DNA of 20,568 bases from Flammula alnicola. Taxonomy: Eukaryota > Basidiomycota > Agaricomycetes > Agaricales > Strophariaceae. The notes below the pieces were generated by a model. It saw only the letters and a list, made by a program, of their open reading frames with translations, did no database searches and was not told where the DNA came from. Shown here piece by piece: positions 1-10,102 of this stretch. The stretch spans positions 1 through 20,568 of the forward strand of contig JADNRV010000636.1 in the NCBI GenBank assembly GCA_015499995.1, written 5' to 3'. Every line of letters begins with the position of its first letter. The stretch's first letter is position 1. The translations under genes were made by a program, and so were the position numbers.

Positions 1-683
1 CACAATTACATGAATCTTGACACCTTGCTCGGCCTTTCGTTTGAGGAGGTAATCGAGACGCCATTCGGGGAAATAAGCCGGAGGGCGGCGAAGATACAAC
101 TCGGGGGTAAGCCACCAATCCTTTGTACAATAACAATTAAATCATCAATACTTTATAATTCATGCGCGCGTGTAGAAGCCATACCGTGATGAAGATAACC
201 TCTTCTGCCTTATCGATCATCTCAGAGAGCGCCCACATGTAATCATGCCCGTCGACATGCCTTGCGATCTTTCAGAACATTCAGATTCCCTATCGATTGT
301 AGATTTGCTCACCATTTGGCAGTGTTGCCAGTCCTCTCAGCAGCAAAACTCTCGAATCGATGACCTTTCCTGATCTCGGCTCGCAGTTCGTCTTGCGCCT
401 TCTCCTCCGGATCATCATGACGACCTTGAAGATATTAACTATGTGAGTGTCATCGTATTAAAATTAAAGCTGAATCTCGTACGATTGGGATTCAAAATCC
501 CTACAAACAAGCAATTATCGTCAGGATCGACTACACGTAGCAGAGAGATCGGAGACCGCTCGTACCGATAGCTTCGGCCCTGGCATGGCCCACGACTTTC
601 GTGATGAGATTCATGGACTCGGACGACTCCTTCTTAAGAGATTCCAGCCCAGCATCCAACTTTGACTTGAGGAACGACGACAT
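1..683 (-). CDS. Phospholipase D, N-terminal part (runs off left edge)
   Basis: Fungal Spo14-like phospholipase D, which hydrolyses phosphatidylcholine to phosphatidic acid and choline at membranes. Exons by phase: 683-566, 500-483, 424-313, 260-185, 120-1, giving 148 codons with all junctions in frame. What identifies it is the stretch around residues 85-130, with HVDGHDYMWALSEMI, then DWWLTPELYLRRPPAYF, then LLKRKAEQGVKIHVIV; this is the conserved segment before the first catalytic HxK motif of fungal PLDs. Both HKD motifs lie outside the window, so activity cannot be judged. No PX or PH domain precedes it if the ATG at 683 is correct. That start was chosen because it opens a typical N-terminus (MSSFLKSKLDAGLESLKKE) and the frame upstream meets a stop at 894-896. 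The second exon is only 18 nt; without it the first and third exons also join in frame, so its inclusion rests on splice signals and intron length. Confidence 0.9.
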
Positions 684-2625
684 CGCTGGTGGTGGTAAGT
701 ATGAAAGTAAGGACTGACCAATTTGTCTAACTTGTAAAACACAACCGGGTTGCCACTGTTGCGTTCTTGGCGGAGCCCGCCCTGACCGTCGCTTAGATTC
801 CACAGAATTGGTTCTATTTTTGGGCAGCTTTGATGGCGTTAACGTTCCACTCCGCTTGACATCAGACTCAGACAAGTTTCTTTCAAGTTCCTCTCAAAAT
901 GCACTCTGCACTGTCAAAATCTCACTGAATCTTCCCAAGAGTCTCTTTCCACTGGCAGCAGCAACACCTAGAATTTTCTTGAGGGTGACTGGTGATGCAG
1001 GTTCAAAGCCCACATGTACAATTACAGCGGGCACATATGGGGAATCAACATAAATAAGCGCTGCAGTTCGGGGCCGCATTTCTTGCGCCCTTTCGGAAGG
1101 GAAGGGTCTTTTTTCTATAGCAAACAAGAGCTTGTGCTTATAACTAATACTTTAACCTACCGACTCCTATTCACCCGACTAACCAGATTTTACGGGCACT
1201 CAGGTTAATATTAACCACGTACTGTATATACCGGATAGTGATTATTCGATACCACATTCAGAGACATTTGAAGTCTGGAGAATTGCTAGACCATGACGGA
1301 TGATTCATACAGAACTTGGAAAAACCTCTTGCGTATTGCACAACCGCTTTCGCTTTCGTGGATGCCAAATTTCCTTGATTTGATGGGGCTTGCGGCAAGG
1401 TTTTTTACAGCCTCATTTTTTTGCCTTTTATCAGTTAATTTGCCGGTCTTTCATGACCTTAACTCGAGTTCTGTGATTTGGAGCCGAGTGTTCAGGCGCT
1501 CACTATAGGGGTGAAGATCGCTGCGGTTCTCCGAGTCTCACTTCATTCGCTGATGAATACATCTCTATTATACTGAGATATTGAACGAGTGCAGCACTGA
1601 CATCAAGTTTCAAGAAGCCCGGATCGGTCCAAATATGGTAATTTTGACCCATGATGGGCGAGTTTTAGGGATTGCCAGTGGCATCCGGACACGGACTGGC
1701 GTCATGACCACAGAATTCTCCGATGAGAGCCGCTGATCTGATGTGCGGGTCTGACACTGTATTTCGGTAATTTGCCCACCGAGCCGAAAAAGTTGGAGCT
1801 AAGCTCGTGACTTGCATATGTACTTACTACTCTCCACTCTGGGTTTCATGCTTTTGTGCAATCGAAGATCATCGCAGTGGCGCAGCGTTGATATTATCAC
1901 GGACCCAGGACCAGGTATTTTTAGTGAAATCCCGAGTCTTTCGCAGTCTAACTCGTAGCGCTCGCGACGAACAATCCATTTGCATAGCGACAGACTCGAG
2001 TATGACTTTTGTAGTTAGAGTCGTTACTACAGGCAACAGAATGAAGACAGAAACAGACAGAAACTTCCACCCTTCCGATTTATCCTATTATGAAGTAGAG
2101 AATGGAGATCAAAACATTATCTTCAAAATCCGCAATCACGTTGATAGCCGCCGATAGTTGACGCGCGTTGCAAGGTATTTTGCTCACACCACACCTCACG
2201 ACACGCATTAATTGCGACAGTACCCACATAGACCCCCATGTGCTGGCGCCCTAAGGTATGATACCGAACCCGGTCTCATATTATTCCATCACCTTTTAGA
2301 GAACGTCGCATTGCGCCACCATAATATCAGATAAACCCGAAGATAAACCGAGAGGTTCTATCTAGTACATACATGTGTAAAATAGATAAGAAATGTAAAC
2401 AGAGACGAGATAATTCCTAAGAGAACGCGAAAGGAATGGTACAGAGAAGTGAGCGTACTATTCTAGCTTCAAAATAATATATCGATACAATGTTACCTAG
2501 TTCGGCCTGGGTGTATCTGTGGATCCTTTTGTTCTCTTGATGTTACTAGCTCTCGCCAGAATTATGCGCGGCATATCAAGAAAGGACGAGGGAAATGCGG
2601 CAATTATTGGTGGTAAGAGCTAAGA
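684..2625. other. Intergenic, no supported gene
   Basis: This stretch separates the phospholipase D start from the 3' end of the seven-helix protein gene and should contain the phospholipase promoter at its left end. On the minus strand the phospholipase frame stays open from 1127 down to 683 except for one TGA at 894-896, and the plus strand is open from 808 to 1053. Neither translation resembles a family I know. Short plus-strand open frames at 1293-1508 and 1807-2157 also look like chance. The part from about 2160 to 2620 is A/T-rich and probably includes the 3' untranslated region of the next gene. I see no RNA gene or repeat. Confidence 0.6.
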
Positions 2626-4053
2626 CTACCGAGGCTCCCAGTCGTTCTTGGTGGTGCTCGAGTTCTCGGTGTCTGATTCAGCCGACTTGGTATGAGTTGG
2701 TGCATCGGGAAAGCGGGCGACTGTAGTCTGGATGTTGATCATATGAAGAGGAACGCCTCCTTGTGAGGCCTGGTGGCTAATGTGGGAACGACCAGTGTTT
2801 GATGAAGGCTGAGTAGACTCTCCACGGTCCACACTGGTAATAATCAAGTTGAAGGTGATACCCTAAAAAGGCATAAAGAAAGAAGCGTCAGGAGAATTCG
2901 CGACAAGTCAATGACATTAGGCACTTACAATAATTTGCACGACCTAGGAATCACAATTATAAAGTCGTTAATACTTTTTATATCATAATAGAGACGGTTG
3001 GACGTACGGCATTAGAGACGCCGTATTGCCCGTTGTTGGACGCCATGTATAAACCGAAGAGAATGATGATGGAAATTGTGTACATGAGACCTGACTCGAT
3101 AAGTACCACAACGACATGTGTCAGAGGGGAATTGACAATGACAGTCGAATGATGCCTCAGAGGTTTTCGTATCCTCCAAATACGGTATACGATCAAAGCT
3201 AGGATGGTGAATTGAGTCGTGTCGCAAAACGTGAGCGAAGAAATCCCATACAGGTGGTAAGGACATTTGTGACGAGAGTGAGGCAGAGCATGCTCGTGAT
3301 GAAAGGCTCGAGGTTGGACGCATTCAATAATTTTCCAGATGTATTGATCGTGGCTTCGACGTAGATCGTCATTGCTCCACATACTTCAGGAAGCGTTGTT
3401 AGATATATCCTTCATGAATGACTTGAAGTTATACAGCTTACCTGTTGTTCCTAGCCAGAGCAGAATCGGAATCCCAATGACTAGCCAATTGTTTCCGTAC
3501 ACAACCCAACATCTGAACAGCTGAGACGAAAACGGGCTGAAAACGGGCCGAGGATAAAGGCAAGAGAAGCACGTACCAGAATTGCGTCACCCACAAATGT
3601 TTGCGCAACATAGCATGCCATCTTCATGACATTGATCCAATTAGAGGTATCATTAAAGATCTCGATGGCGCCGCCGTTGAAGTAAACGAAGGCTTCGAGG
3701 TTGTGTCGCAGATGAAATGAGACGTCCATAGTCGCGAAAGTGAACATGAGCAAGGCCGCAACAACCATTTTTTTGTTCACTAGATGCACTGCCTTGAACC
3801 ATCCTTCGGTCCACAAGAGGACCCGCATGCAATTGAAGAACGAAACCAAGAAAACTCCTGCACAAAAAATGTCTCGTGAGACGCAGGAAGGCCGATCGGA
3901 GACGTTATCTCTCACTAGGGACGTCGATCACAGTTTAGCGTGCAATTTTTTTTCTGTCAACGAGAAGAGAGGATACACTCACCCATAGAACACACTCTCC
4001 ATGAAGAGCCCCACCACTTGGGCGGCATCGATGGGAAACGAGTCTTTCGCCAT
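2626..4053 (-). CDS. Seven-transmembrane protein, basidiomycete family of unknown function
   Basis: Integral membrane protein of about 331 residues; function not known to me. Exons: 4053-3983, 3857-3577, 3520-3442, 3374-3252, 3198-3008, 2943-2929, 2862-2626. Seven hydrophobic helices can be counted: around AAQVVGLFMESVFYG, MVVAALLMFTFATMDVSF, INVMKMACYVAQTFVGDAIL, WLVIGIPILLWLGT, FITSMLCLTLVTNVL, VVVLIESGLMYTISIIILF and VVQIIGITFNLII, followed by a hydrophilic C-terminal tail of about 60 residues. The motifs FRCWVVYGNNW after helix 3 and LASNN-type MASNNGQYGVS before helix 7 recur in a large set of uncharacterised basidiomycete membrane proteins. The start at 4053 gives the usual short N-terminus before helix 1. 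Exon 1 ends in phase 2 while exon 2 needs phase 1, so the model as read contains a one-base conflict; all later junctions agree. Exon 6 is only 15 nt. The gene may be a pseudogene or carry a sequence error. Confidence 0.8.
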
Positions 4054-4188
4054 CTGTACGAAAGATGGACGATAGAGGAAATCTTGGAAAATTTGCATCC
4101 AAGGTTCTCCAACGTTATAACTAGGGTAATCACACTAGCCAGAGATAAGAAACTGAAATCAAGGTACGGTGGCGGATACAAGCACATG

Positions 4189-4212
4189 TTTGCATGTTGC
4201 TTTGCATGTTGC
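4189..4212. repeat. 12-bp tandem duplication
   Basis: The 12-mer TTTGCATGTTGC occurs twice in a row, followed by a further TTT. It lies about 140 bp upstream of the start of the seven-helix protein gene, so it could be part of its promoter. It is too short to assign to a mobile element. Confidence 0.8.
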
Positions 4213-4988
4213 TTTCTCGCTTTCCCCCCTTAAAATGCAATTTGATTGGTTACATAACGAATAATGCAGCAATTCCAGACTGGATAGCCTGGCAAGGCCG
4301 AAGGCCTACCGGCGCCTATTGCGGAGTGTAGCATTCATATAAGCTGTACTTAAGTTACTGATGACCGTGGATTGGCAGAACCAAGTATCTCAAAGAGCCG
4401 TGAAGTACGCATGCTGCTTAAGCAACAGCGTCGTTCAGAAAAAGAAGAGGTGCAAACCCACTTGCCGACGCACACGAGCTCTCTTAAAAAACTTTCTAGG
4501 TTCGTAACGTGAACTCAGCATTAGCTACATAGGGAATAAGATGGATATCTTGATATTATGGCGTACCTACGTGTCCCAAGATGAAATGTACGTATTACTT
4601 TGACAGAGATGGCAATGCCGCGAGGACGTCTTTTGAAAAAAGACCACCGGGTGGACACACGACGCGGGTCCTGGACGCCGATAAGCCACTGTGATTATCG
4701 GCGCACATGTAACGCTCAAAGTTATCAGTTAAAAAGTGCCCAACTTGTCCTGCGTTTCTCGCTCGAGGCGCCTGTGAGAGAGTCGCTGAGACAGTCAAGA
4801 GACAGTGGCAACTTCAGGCTGGACTCGAATGACCGGAAAGATAAAGGGCTTTTTCGCACCCGTGAGAAAGTTGTTTGCCTAGTAAAATAACCTAATTTGG
4901 GACATCCTTTACGACGGTGGAAGGAGGAGACTGTCGACTCTCGAGCCCACCAAACTTAAGCATGGCAATAATATTTACACTTATGAGT

Positions 4989-5008
4989 AGCCTTACCCAG
5001 CCTTACCC
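4989..5008. repeat. 10-bp tandem duplication with a nearby inverted copy
   Basis: AGCCTTACCC is present twice back to back. Its first eight bases recur in inverted orientation (GTAAGGCT) at 5037-5044. The group lies 25-80 bp upstream of the TATA box at 5072, so it may be an upstream activating element of that promoter. No factor is assigned. Confidence 0.6.
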
Positions 5009-5067
5009 AAATTCCAAGTTCCCCACCAGTCTCAATGTAAGGCTGCCGCTCATATTGTTTGATCATC

Positions 5068-5120
5068 GCCCTATAAAGGGCAATTCTCCCTTGTTCTCTT
5101 CTCCCTTGCTTCTCTCTCGT
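5068..5120 (+). promoter_or_regulatory. Candidate core promoter with TATA box and CT-rich initiator
   Basis: TATAAA at 5072-5077 sits inside the short palindrome GCCC-TATAAA-GGGC and is followed by a strong CT tract (about 5084-5119) directly before an ATG at 5120. This arrangement is typical of fungal promoters. The ATG, however, opens only 15 codons, and no gene could be recognised downstream on the plus strand up to 6134. It may drive a non-coding RNA, a gene with unusual structure, or nothing. Confidence 0.35.
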
Positions 5121-6134
5121 ATGTGTCACTACGCTCCAAATAGATTTAGAGGAAACCCACGCCAATAATATCAATAATCAAAGGCGGCATTCCGAGGGTC
5201 ACCTGTGGCGCAAACCCCGCAAGCCTTGTGAATTGTTTCAACCTCGTGAAATCCATCGACAAATAAAAGTAGAGCCTCGAGAAGAGTGGCACCAGCTGCA
5301 CTGTCAGAACGTTCCAATATACTGGGAGATCTTCACCACTTGAAGTAAGTAGATTGATAAGACGAACAAGCTATATTTAGCCCGCAGAGGGATGGCTCTT
5401 GGCTCAGCGCAACAACCGAGGATCCCGAATGATTTACATGCCCATCAACAAAATATCCTCCACTTTCTTTGGATAAATATCATAAGTCCTCAAGGCTAGT
5501 TAAGGCCTCCCCGTTTTCAGAGGAATTGTATTTAAATAGGGAGAGCATATGGTGAGCCACGCCTTGGTAGACCCTGGCATGACGGGTCGAATCTCCATAT
5601 ACAGAACTACACCAAATGATTTCGAAATTAGAGTACCTGCGGAATCATGAATGTGGCGAGAGCCATCCAGGGGCGTTCTGACGTCCATGTCTCGCCATGT
5701 TTGATGAAGCAGAGAACGCTACATACATACTCGTATCACGATGACAGGTTTTGCAATTCAGACGGACAAGCTCTAGCCCCAAGGTTTAGTGAGTACATAA
5801 TCTATAAAGATAAGAAAAGTGGAGAAGAATTCCGACAATCTTCTAAGCTTTGCTCAACGAAAGGATGGCGCGCAAGCGCTATTTAAATACCGACAATGAT
5901 GTTGGAAAATAATGCCATGGGGACTTCATAGCCGATGATCGTAGGCAATGAAACAGAGCGAAACGAAGATGGATGTTGTCCAGTTCTTATCGCACATGGC
6001 TCCGGAGTCCGCAAGGAGTCAAAACGCCACCAGCAACCAAAAGGCACAAGTATCGTTGTTGCCCATGGTCTGGCCATCGCGCCGCGCGGCACACCCACGA
6101 TAGATGCGTGATACATAACTGATATCACCCCGGC

Positions 6135-9097
6135 CTATCCTGTGGATCCGAGAGTAGGGACGAAATGACGTATGTGCTCTGGAACGAGGTCCTTGGGCAG
6201 CCGCGCGATGGTGTCTAGCGGGGCACGTTTGGCGAGCGCAAGGAGGTTGAGGCGTAGGTTGCGTATAGTGGGGTCCTCAGTCGGTGATGGCGGGGGGGCC
6301 TGTTGCTTTGGCTGCGGCTGCTCAGAGGAAGAAGAATATTCCTCCATCTTCAGATTGGGCGTACTGTCTCGACCGTCCTTCTGGTCCGTCATAGGAGAAC
6401 TGATACCGCCAGGTACCGTATCACTCGCGCGAGCCCCATCAGAAGTAGGAATTCTGGGTAAGGCATCACTCCTGGCTTTCTCTGCCTTGTTACGCCGAGC
6501 CAGTTCGACGATGACATTGGCAACATATTCGAGGACTTCGCTGAGTTCTTCCGGTCCTTCTTGCTCGTACGCATTCAGGCGGCCGTTAAGATGCTCTTTG
6601 ACGAGACTCGCGTCTACGCCCGCCCAAGTTTGTTCCGGCTCCTCTACTTCCATGGCGCCGTCCGGTACGGCGGCGGCGGCGGCAGCAGCAGCAGCAGCAG
6701 CCTCTGCCTCCAGCTTGGCCAGCACCTTGTTTTTGCGTTGCTCTTTAAGGCTCTTGCCGATCCACTCTTCTTCGCTGAGAAAGAGCTCGTCAGGGGTCTT
6801 GATCAACGACCCCATGTCAATTTTGTGCAGCCGAATGTGCAGCAGAGCGGAGAGCGCGACAAGGGCGCTTGGATATATGTGCAGAGAAGCAGCAACTTGG
6901 CTGGCGACTGTCCCTTGTCGAGGGTCAGCAGTGCTGAGCTGCGATTTGCTCTTCTGTTGTCGAGCAAGTTCGAAGGCTGTTTCGCGAAGTAATGAATGCC
7001 GGCCGTCCGTTAGTGGGTCGACAATGTTGGTCTCTACCCATTTTGCCAGAGGCATGCCCAAACCAGAATATTGGGTAGACGCATCATGCGGTGGCATGGA
7101 AGGCTCCTAAACGTTTTTGAGATATGCGAGAATATACAACGACGCGTGAAACAGAGACATACGTCTTTATGATAGCACTCTCCATCAACGAACTCTGCCA
7201 GGCTTCTAACATATGCAAACCCATCTACACCTCCATAGACCAAATCCCTAATATAATCCTCCGCCTCCGCCGCGCGTTGAGAAGTCCAATATCCATTTGC
7301 CAGCAAATCCATGCCATTCAAATGCGACAAATTCTTCTTCGCCTTTTCCACGCCGAGCTTCTTTGCCGTGCTCTCGCAGTCAAGCCGCTCTCGGATTAAA
7401 TCCATGTTCAGTTCCTGGTCCATGTCCTCCCTCTCCACGGAGGTCAGCCCTCGTCTTCGCATCTCCTCCGCCAGCTCCCCGGCAAGGATAGCAAACGAGC
7501 CGAAATCAGTCGCATGGGCTTCGCGCGGCATCTGCCATGCTGGCAGTTCTGCAGCTCGCGCTTCCTGCTCGTCCTCCTTCTCTTTTCCCTTTTGCCGCCA
7601 TGTAGCATTACGCGCGATTGTCCAATGACGTCGTGGCGGCTGTTTCCCAGCGCTGTCAATCGGCTGCAAAAAGGGCAAGGTAGGCGAGGCATGATCCAGG
7701 GGTATGGACGTTGCGGATGGGAAAGTAAACGTCGGTGGCGCAGGCAGCGGTGTCTGATTCTGAGAAGATGATGGATCCGATGGTGGGTTATACAATGGGG
7801 GATATAGAGGTACCAAATGTGGACGAGATGGTGAGTCTGGGACAAAAAATGACAATATGGAGAATGGATCTTCCACTGTCAGGAAAAAGATCAATAACAG
7901 AGAAGATGGGCTTTAAATAGACGTGACATACTTTCTGTATAATCCAGACTCCCATCTGCTAGTAGCGGCGGCCCTTCACGTTCGATTCGCAGCCTCTCTT
8001 TTTTTGTCTTGTAACGCTTGCCTGAACAATGGTGAGAAAATGACGTTAAAAAAAAGAGAAATGCGCGCACCTTTGAGTTTGAGTGCCACCATCGTCTTTG
8101 CCCAGTCAGATCCAGCGGGGAACGACCCAAGACCGTCTTTCGAGCCAGGAAGACCGCCATCGGGCTCGAGCATCTCTGAAAGGCTGCTACCAGGTGCACT
8201 TTGTCCGTGCTTCTTGTAAGGCCCGCGAGGGCCCCGCCGGCTCGGTCCTGGCTGAGGCTGCGACGCAACAGACACGGATCGTTCCCGGAGACTCGTACCG
8301 TCGACATCCATGGGGGTACCTGCCATATACTCCTCGTCATCGTCCACGTTTACAGACGGTCCCTCGTCATCTTTCTCAATCTCTATATTCCAGTCCGTCT
8401 CGTATTGGATGACCGTCGATGCCGCCTTGCTAATATGGTCGAGGCCCCACACCTCCAATCTGTCCGCTTCGGTGTAGTAGATAGAGCCCGGTGGATTAAA
8501 TATTTTCGCATTCATCGTTACTAGCCTGAAATCTGACTATTTGAATCGTAAATAGGATGTCGTATGGAGTTCACGCAAGACGCTTACTGCAAAATCTTCC
8601 AACGACCGATATTTTCCCCTGTTGACCTTGTCAGTCATTGTGCCGAGGTCCATAGGGTGCTTGACGATATCAGAGTACCCAGGTACATTGGCGACGTCTA
8701 CTGGATGCAGAAAAAAGGCATAGTCGTCCTTCCTGCTCATAAGATCTTTCTGATAAGCATTTGTGTCTGGATCAATACGAGAAAAAATAACAGACTTTTT
8801 CAATTGCCCAATGAGCTTTGACAGTACTTCTTTGAGCGGTTTAAGCTTGACCGGCCTTGGAATCTTCTTCTCTTGGTTGTCAACATCCTGGAATACCGAT
8901 CCAGACTGCGAAAGCGATCCTGAACGTCGTTTCGCTGATTTCAGAGGGTTTTGGGTCTGTGTGGCCTTGAGGCTCTTAAGAGATGGTATAACAAGGGTCA
9001 ATCCCGACCCAGATGGCTTTGGTAGATAGATTTTTGGAGATTCTGGCTGGTTATACGATGGAGAAAAGGAATGAGCGTTTTCGTCCATGAATTTCAT
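6135..9097 (-). CDS. Bromodomain protein, BRD7/BRD9-like
   Basis: Nuclear protein predicted to bind acetyl-lysine on histones. Exons: 9097-8588, 8536-8071, 8021-7932, 7875-7163, 7106-6135; all phases agree and give 916 residues. The bromodomain lies at about residues 90-200: DYAFFLHPVDVANVPGYSDI and VKHPMDLGTM form the ZA loop and following helix, and MNAKIFNPPG carries the acetyl-lysine-binding asparagine at about residue 184, interrupted by intron 1. The PMDLGTM/PGYS pattern is closest to the BRD7/BRD9 subfamily of chromatin-remodelling (SWI/SNF-type) subunits; the assignment to a complex is inference. After an acidic and Pro/Arg-rich linker (about 220-330) comes a helical region in exon 4 (DFGSFAILAGELAEEMRRRG, then NGMDLLANGYW) as in that subfamily. 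Exon 5 has an 11-alanine run at about residue 729 and a Pro/Gln/Ser-rich segment. The start has an in-frame stop two codons upstream; a second ATG at 9088 is also possible. Confidence 0.88.
6668..6700. repeat. Trinucleotide repeat encoding polyalanine
   Basis: On the plus strand this is five CGG units followed by six CAG units. Read on the minus strand within exon 5 of the bromodomain gene it encodes eleven consecutive alanines (six GCT, five GCC). Such tracts vary in length between strains by slippage without shifting the frame. Confidence 0.9.
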
Positions 9098-10075
9098 GTT
9101 GAGTCACGATTTACCTTCGTTTGTTGTGAGAAGAGCGATAAAGATCATGTGATGGTGAGATTGTTTTGGCTTGGTTTGTCTGTCCTTGTTACCTAAGGAT
9201 TTGTAGTCCGTAGGTTCGACTCGGTTCGGTTACCAGGCCTACTCGCTACCCATTTTCAAGTTTAACGAAAGCCTTTCTCTTTGATTCACCACCTCCCTCG
9301 ACGACTGAAGCTCTCATGAAGCCTCGCAACCACTTATTTACGTGGAGAGAAGGCGGGTGAAACCATGACGCCAATTCCATCAGCACCCTCGAGCCTGGAA
9401 CCCGGATGAACGATTACGGAATGGCCTTCGCATTCTCAACTTTTCCGAGTCGCAAATTCCCCACTGACTGCCACCGACTCGAAACCAATAATTATGGCAT
9501 TCGTGCGAGGCTTGCAGGCGACTTTCGAGAGCTTAAATCTTTTCTACTGAAGGGCTCTCATTGCGCACCGCTCATGGCATTTTAATATTCAACTGGTCTT
9601 GCGCCTCGGATGCCTAAGTCGACACGTTTTGACGCCTAAATTCAGTTGCCACCCTTATTTTGGCTTGAATCGGTGGATCTCTATATTATTTGACAGCATT
9701 CCCAGGTTCCATTCTGTCCATGATCGCGGGCGCTCTAAACTTTGTGCTTGGTGTTGTGTTCTGTCGACTGACATCTTATGTCTTTGTCACTGCTCTGCCT
9801 ATGGATTATTTGAAACGCACATATAAAAATTGAAAGCTTGCTCTCTGGATTGGCTCGCTCTCTGACACAATTGACAAGGACGCGTTTTCTTCTCATGTTA
9901 TTCTGATTCCGGCCAGACAAACAGTCAATCAGCGTCTTCCAATTGATGCTGCAAATTTATCCATTCACCGCCCGATGATCCGTATCAGACCCTAAGCCAA
10001 CATGCAGACCTTGGGCACGTTTCATGATCTGCCGACTAATATATATCTGCCAAATTTCGATTTCAACCATCCAAA

Positions 10076-10102
10076 AAAATATTCGGCAGGCCGGAATATT
10101 TT
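10076..10102. repeat. Inverted repeat with a CGG-N4-CCG core
   Basis: Perfect 9-bp arms, AAAATATTC at 10076-10084 and GAATATTTT at 10094-10102, flank a 9-bp centre. The centre together with the arm edges contains CGG-CAGG-CCG, the inverted-triplet type of site bound by Zn2Cys6 fungal transcription factors. It lies in the shared upstream region about 1 kb from the bromodomain start and 1.8 kb from the homeodomain start. It could be a dimeric factor site or a chance palindrome. Confidence 0.5.

Larger units (their letters stand above)
4054..6134. other. Intergenic, no supported gene
   Basis: This 2.1 kb lies upstream of the seven-helix protein gene and downstream of the bromodomain gene. It holds a 12-bp tandem duplication (4189-4212), a 10-bp tandem duplication (4989-5008) and a TATA box within a small palindrome (5068-5081). 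Open frames on the plus strand (4600-4890, 5647-5886) and minus strand (5500-5688, 5883-6128) show no domain, no convincing splice structure and no family resemblance. One minus-strand frame between about 5830 and 5170 reads as protein-like pieces broken by several stops, which I could not tell from chance. Confidence 0.55.

Noticed and set aside
985..1010. GGTTCAAAGCC, similar to a tRNA B box
   Set aside because: Flanking bases do not pair as a T-stem, and no cloverleaf can be drawn.
5170..5830. Minus-strand frame with protein-like pieces separated by several stops, considered as a decayed gene
   Set aside because: Stops are not clearly fewer than expected by chance, no family is recognised, and the opposite strand has equally open frames.
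6172..7110. 312-codon open frame on the plus strand opposite exon 5 of the bromodomain gene
   Set aside because: It is antisense to a well-supported coding exon, mirrors its codon pattern and polyalanine tract, and shows no domain of its own.
9190..9235. GGTTCGACTC, similar to a tRNA B box
   Set aside because: No T-stem pairing, no matching A box at the right distance and no acceptor stem could be formed.
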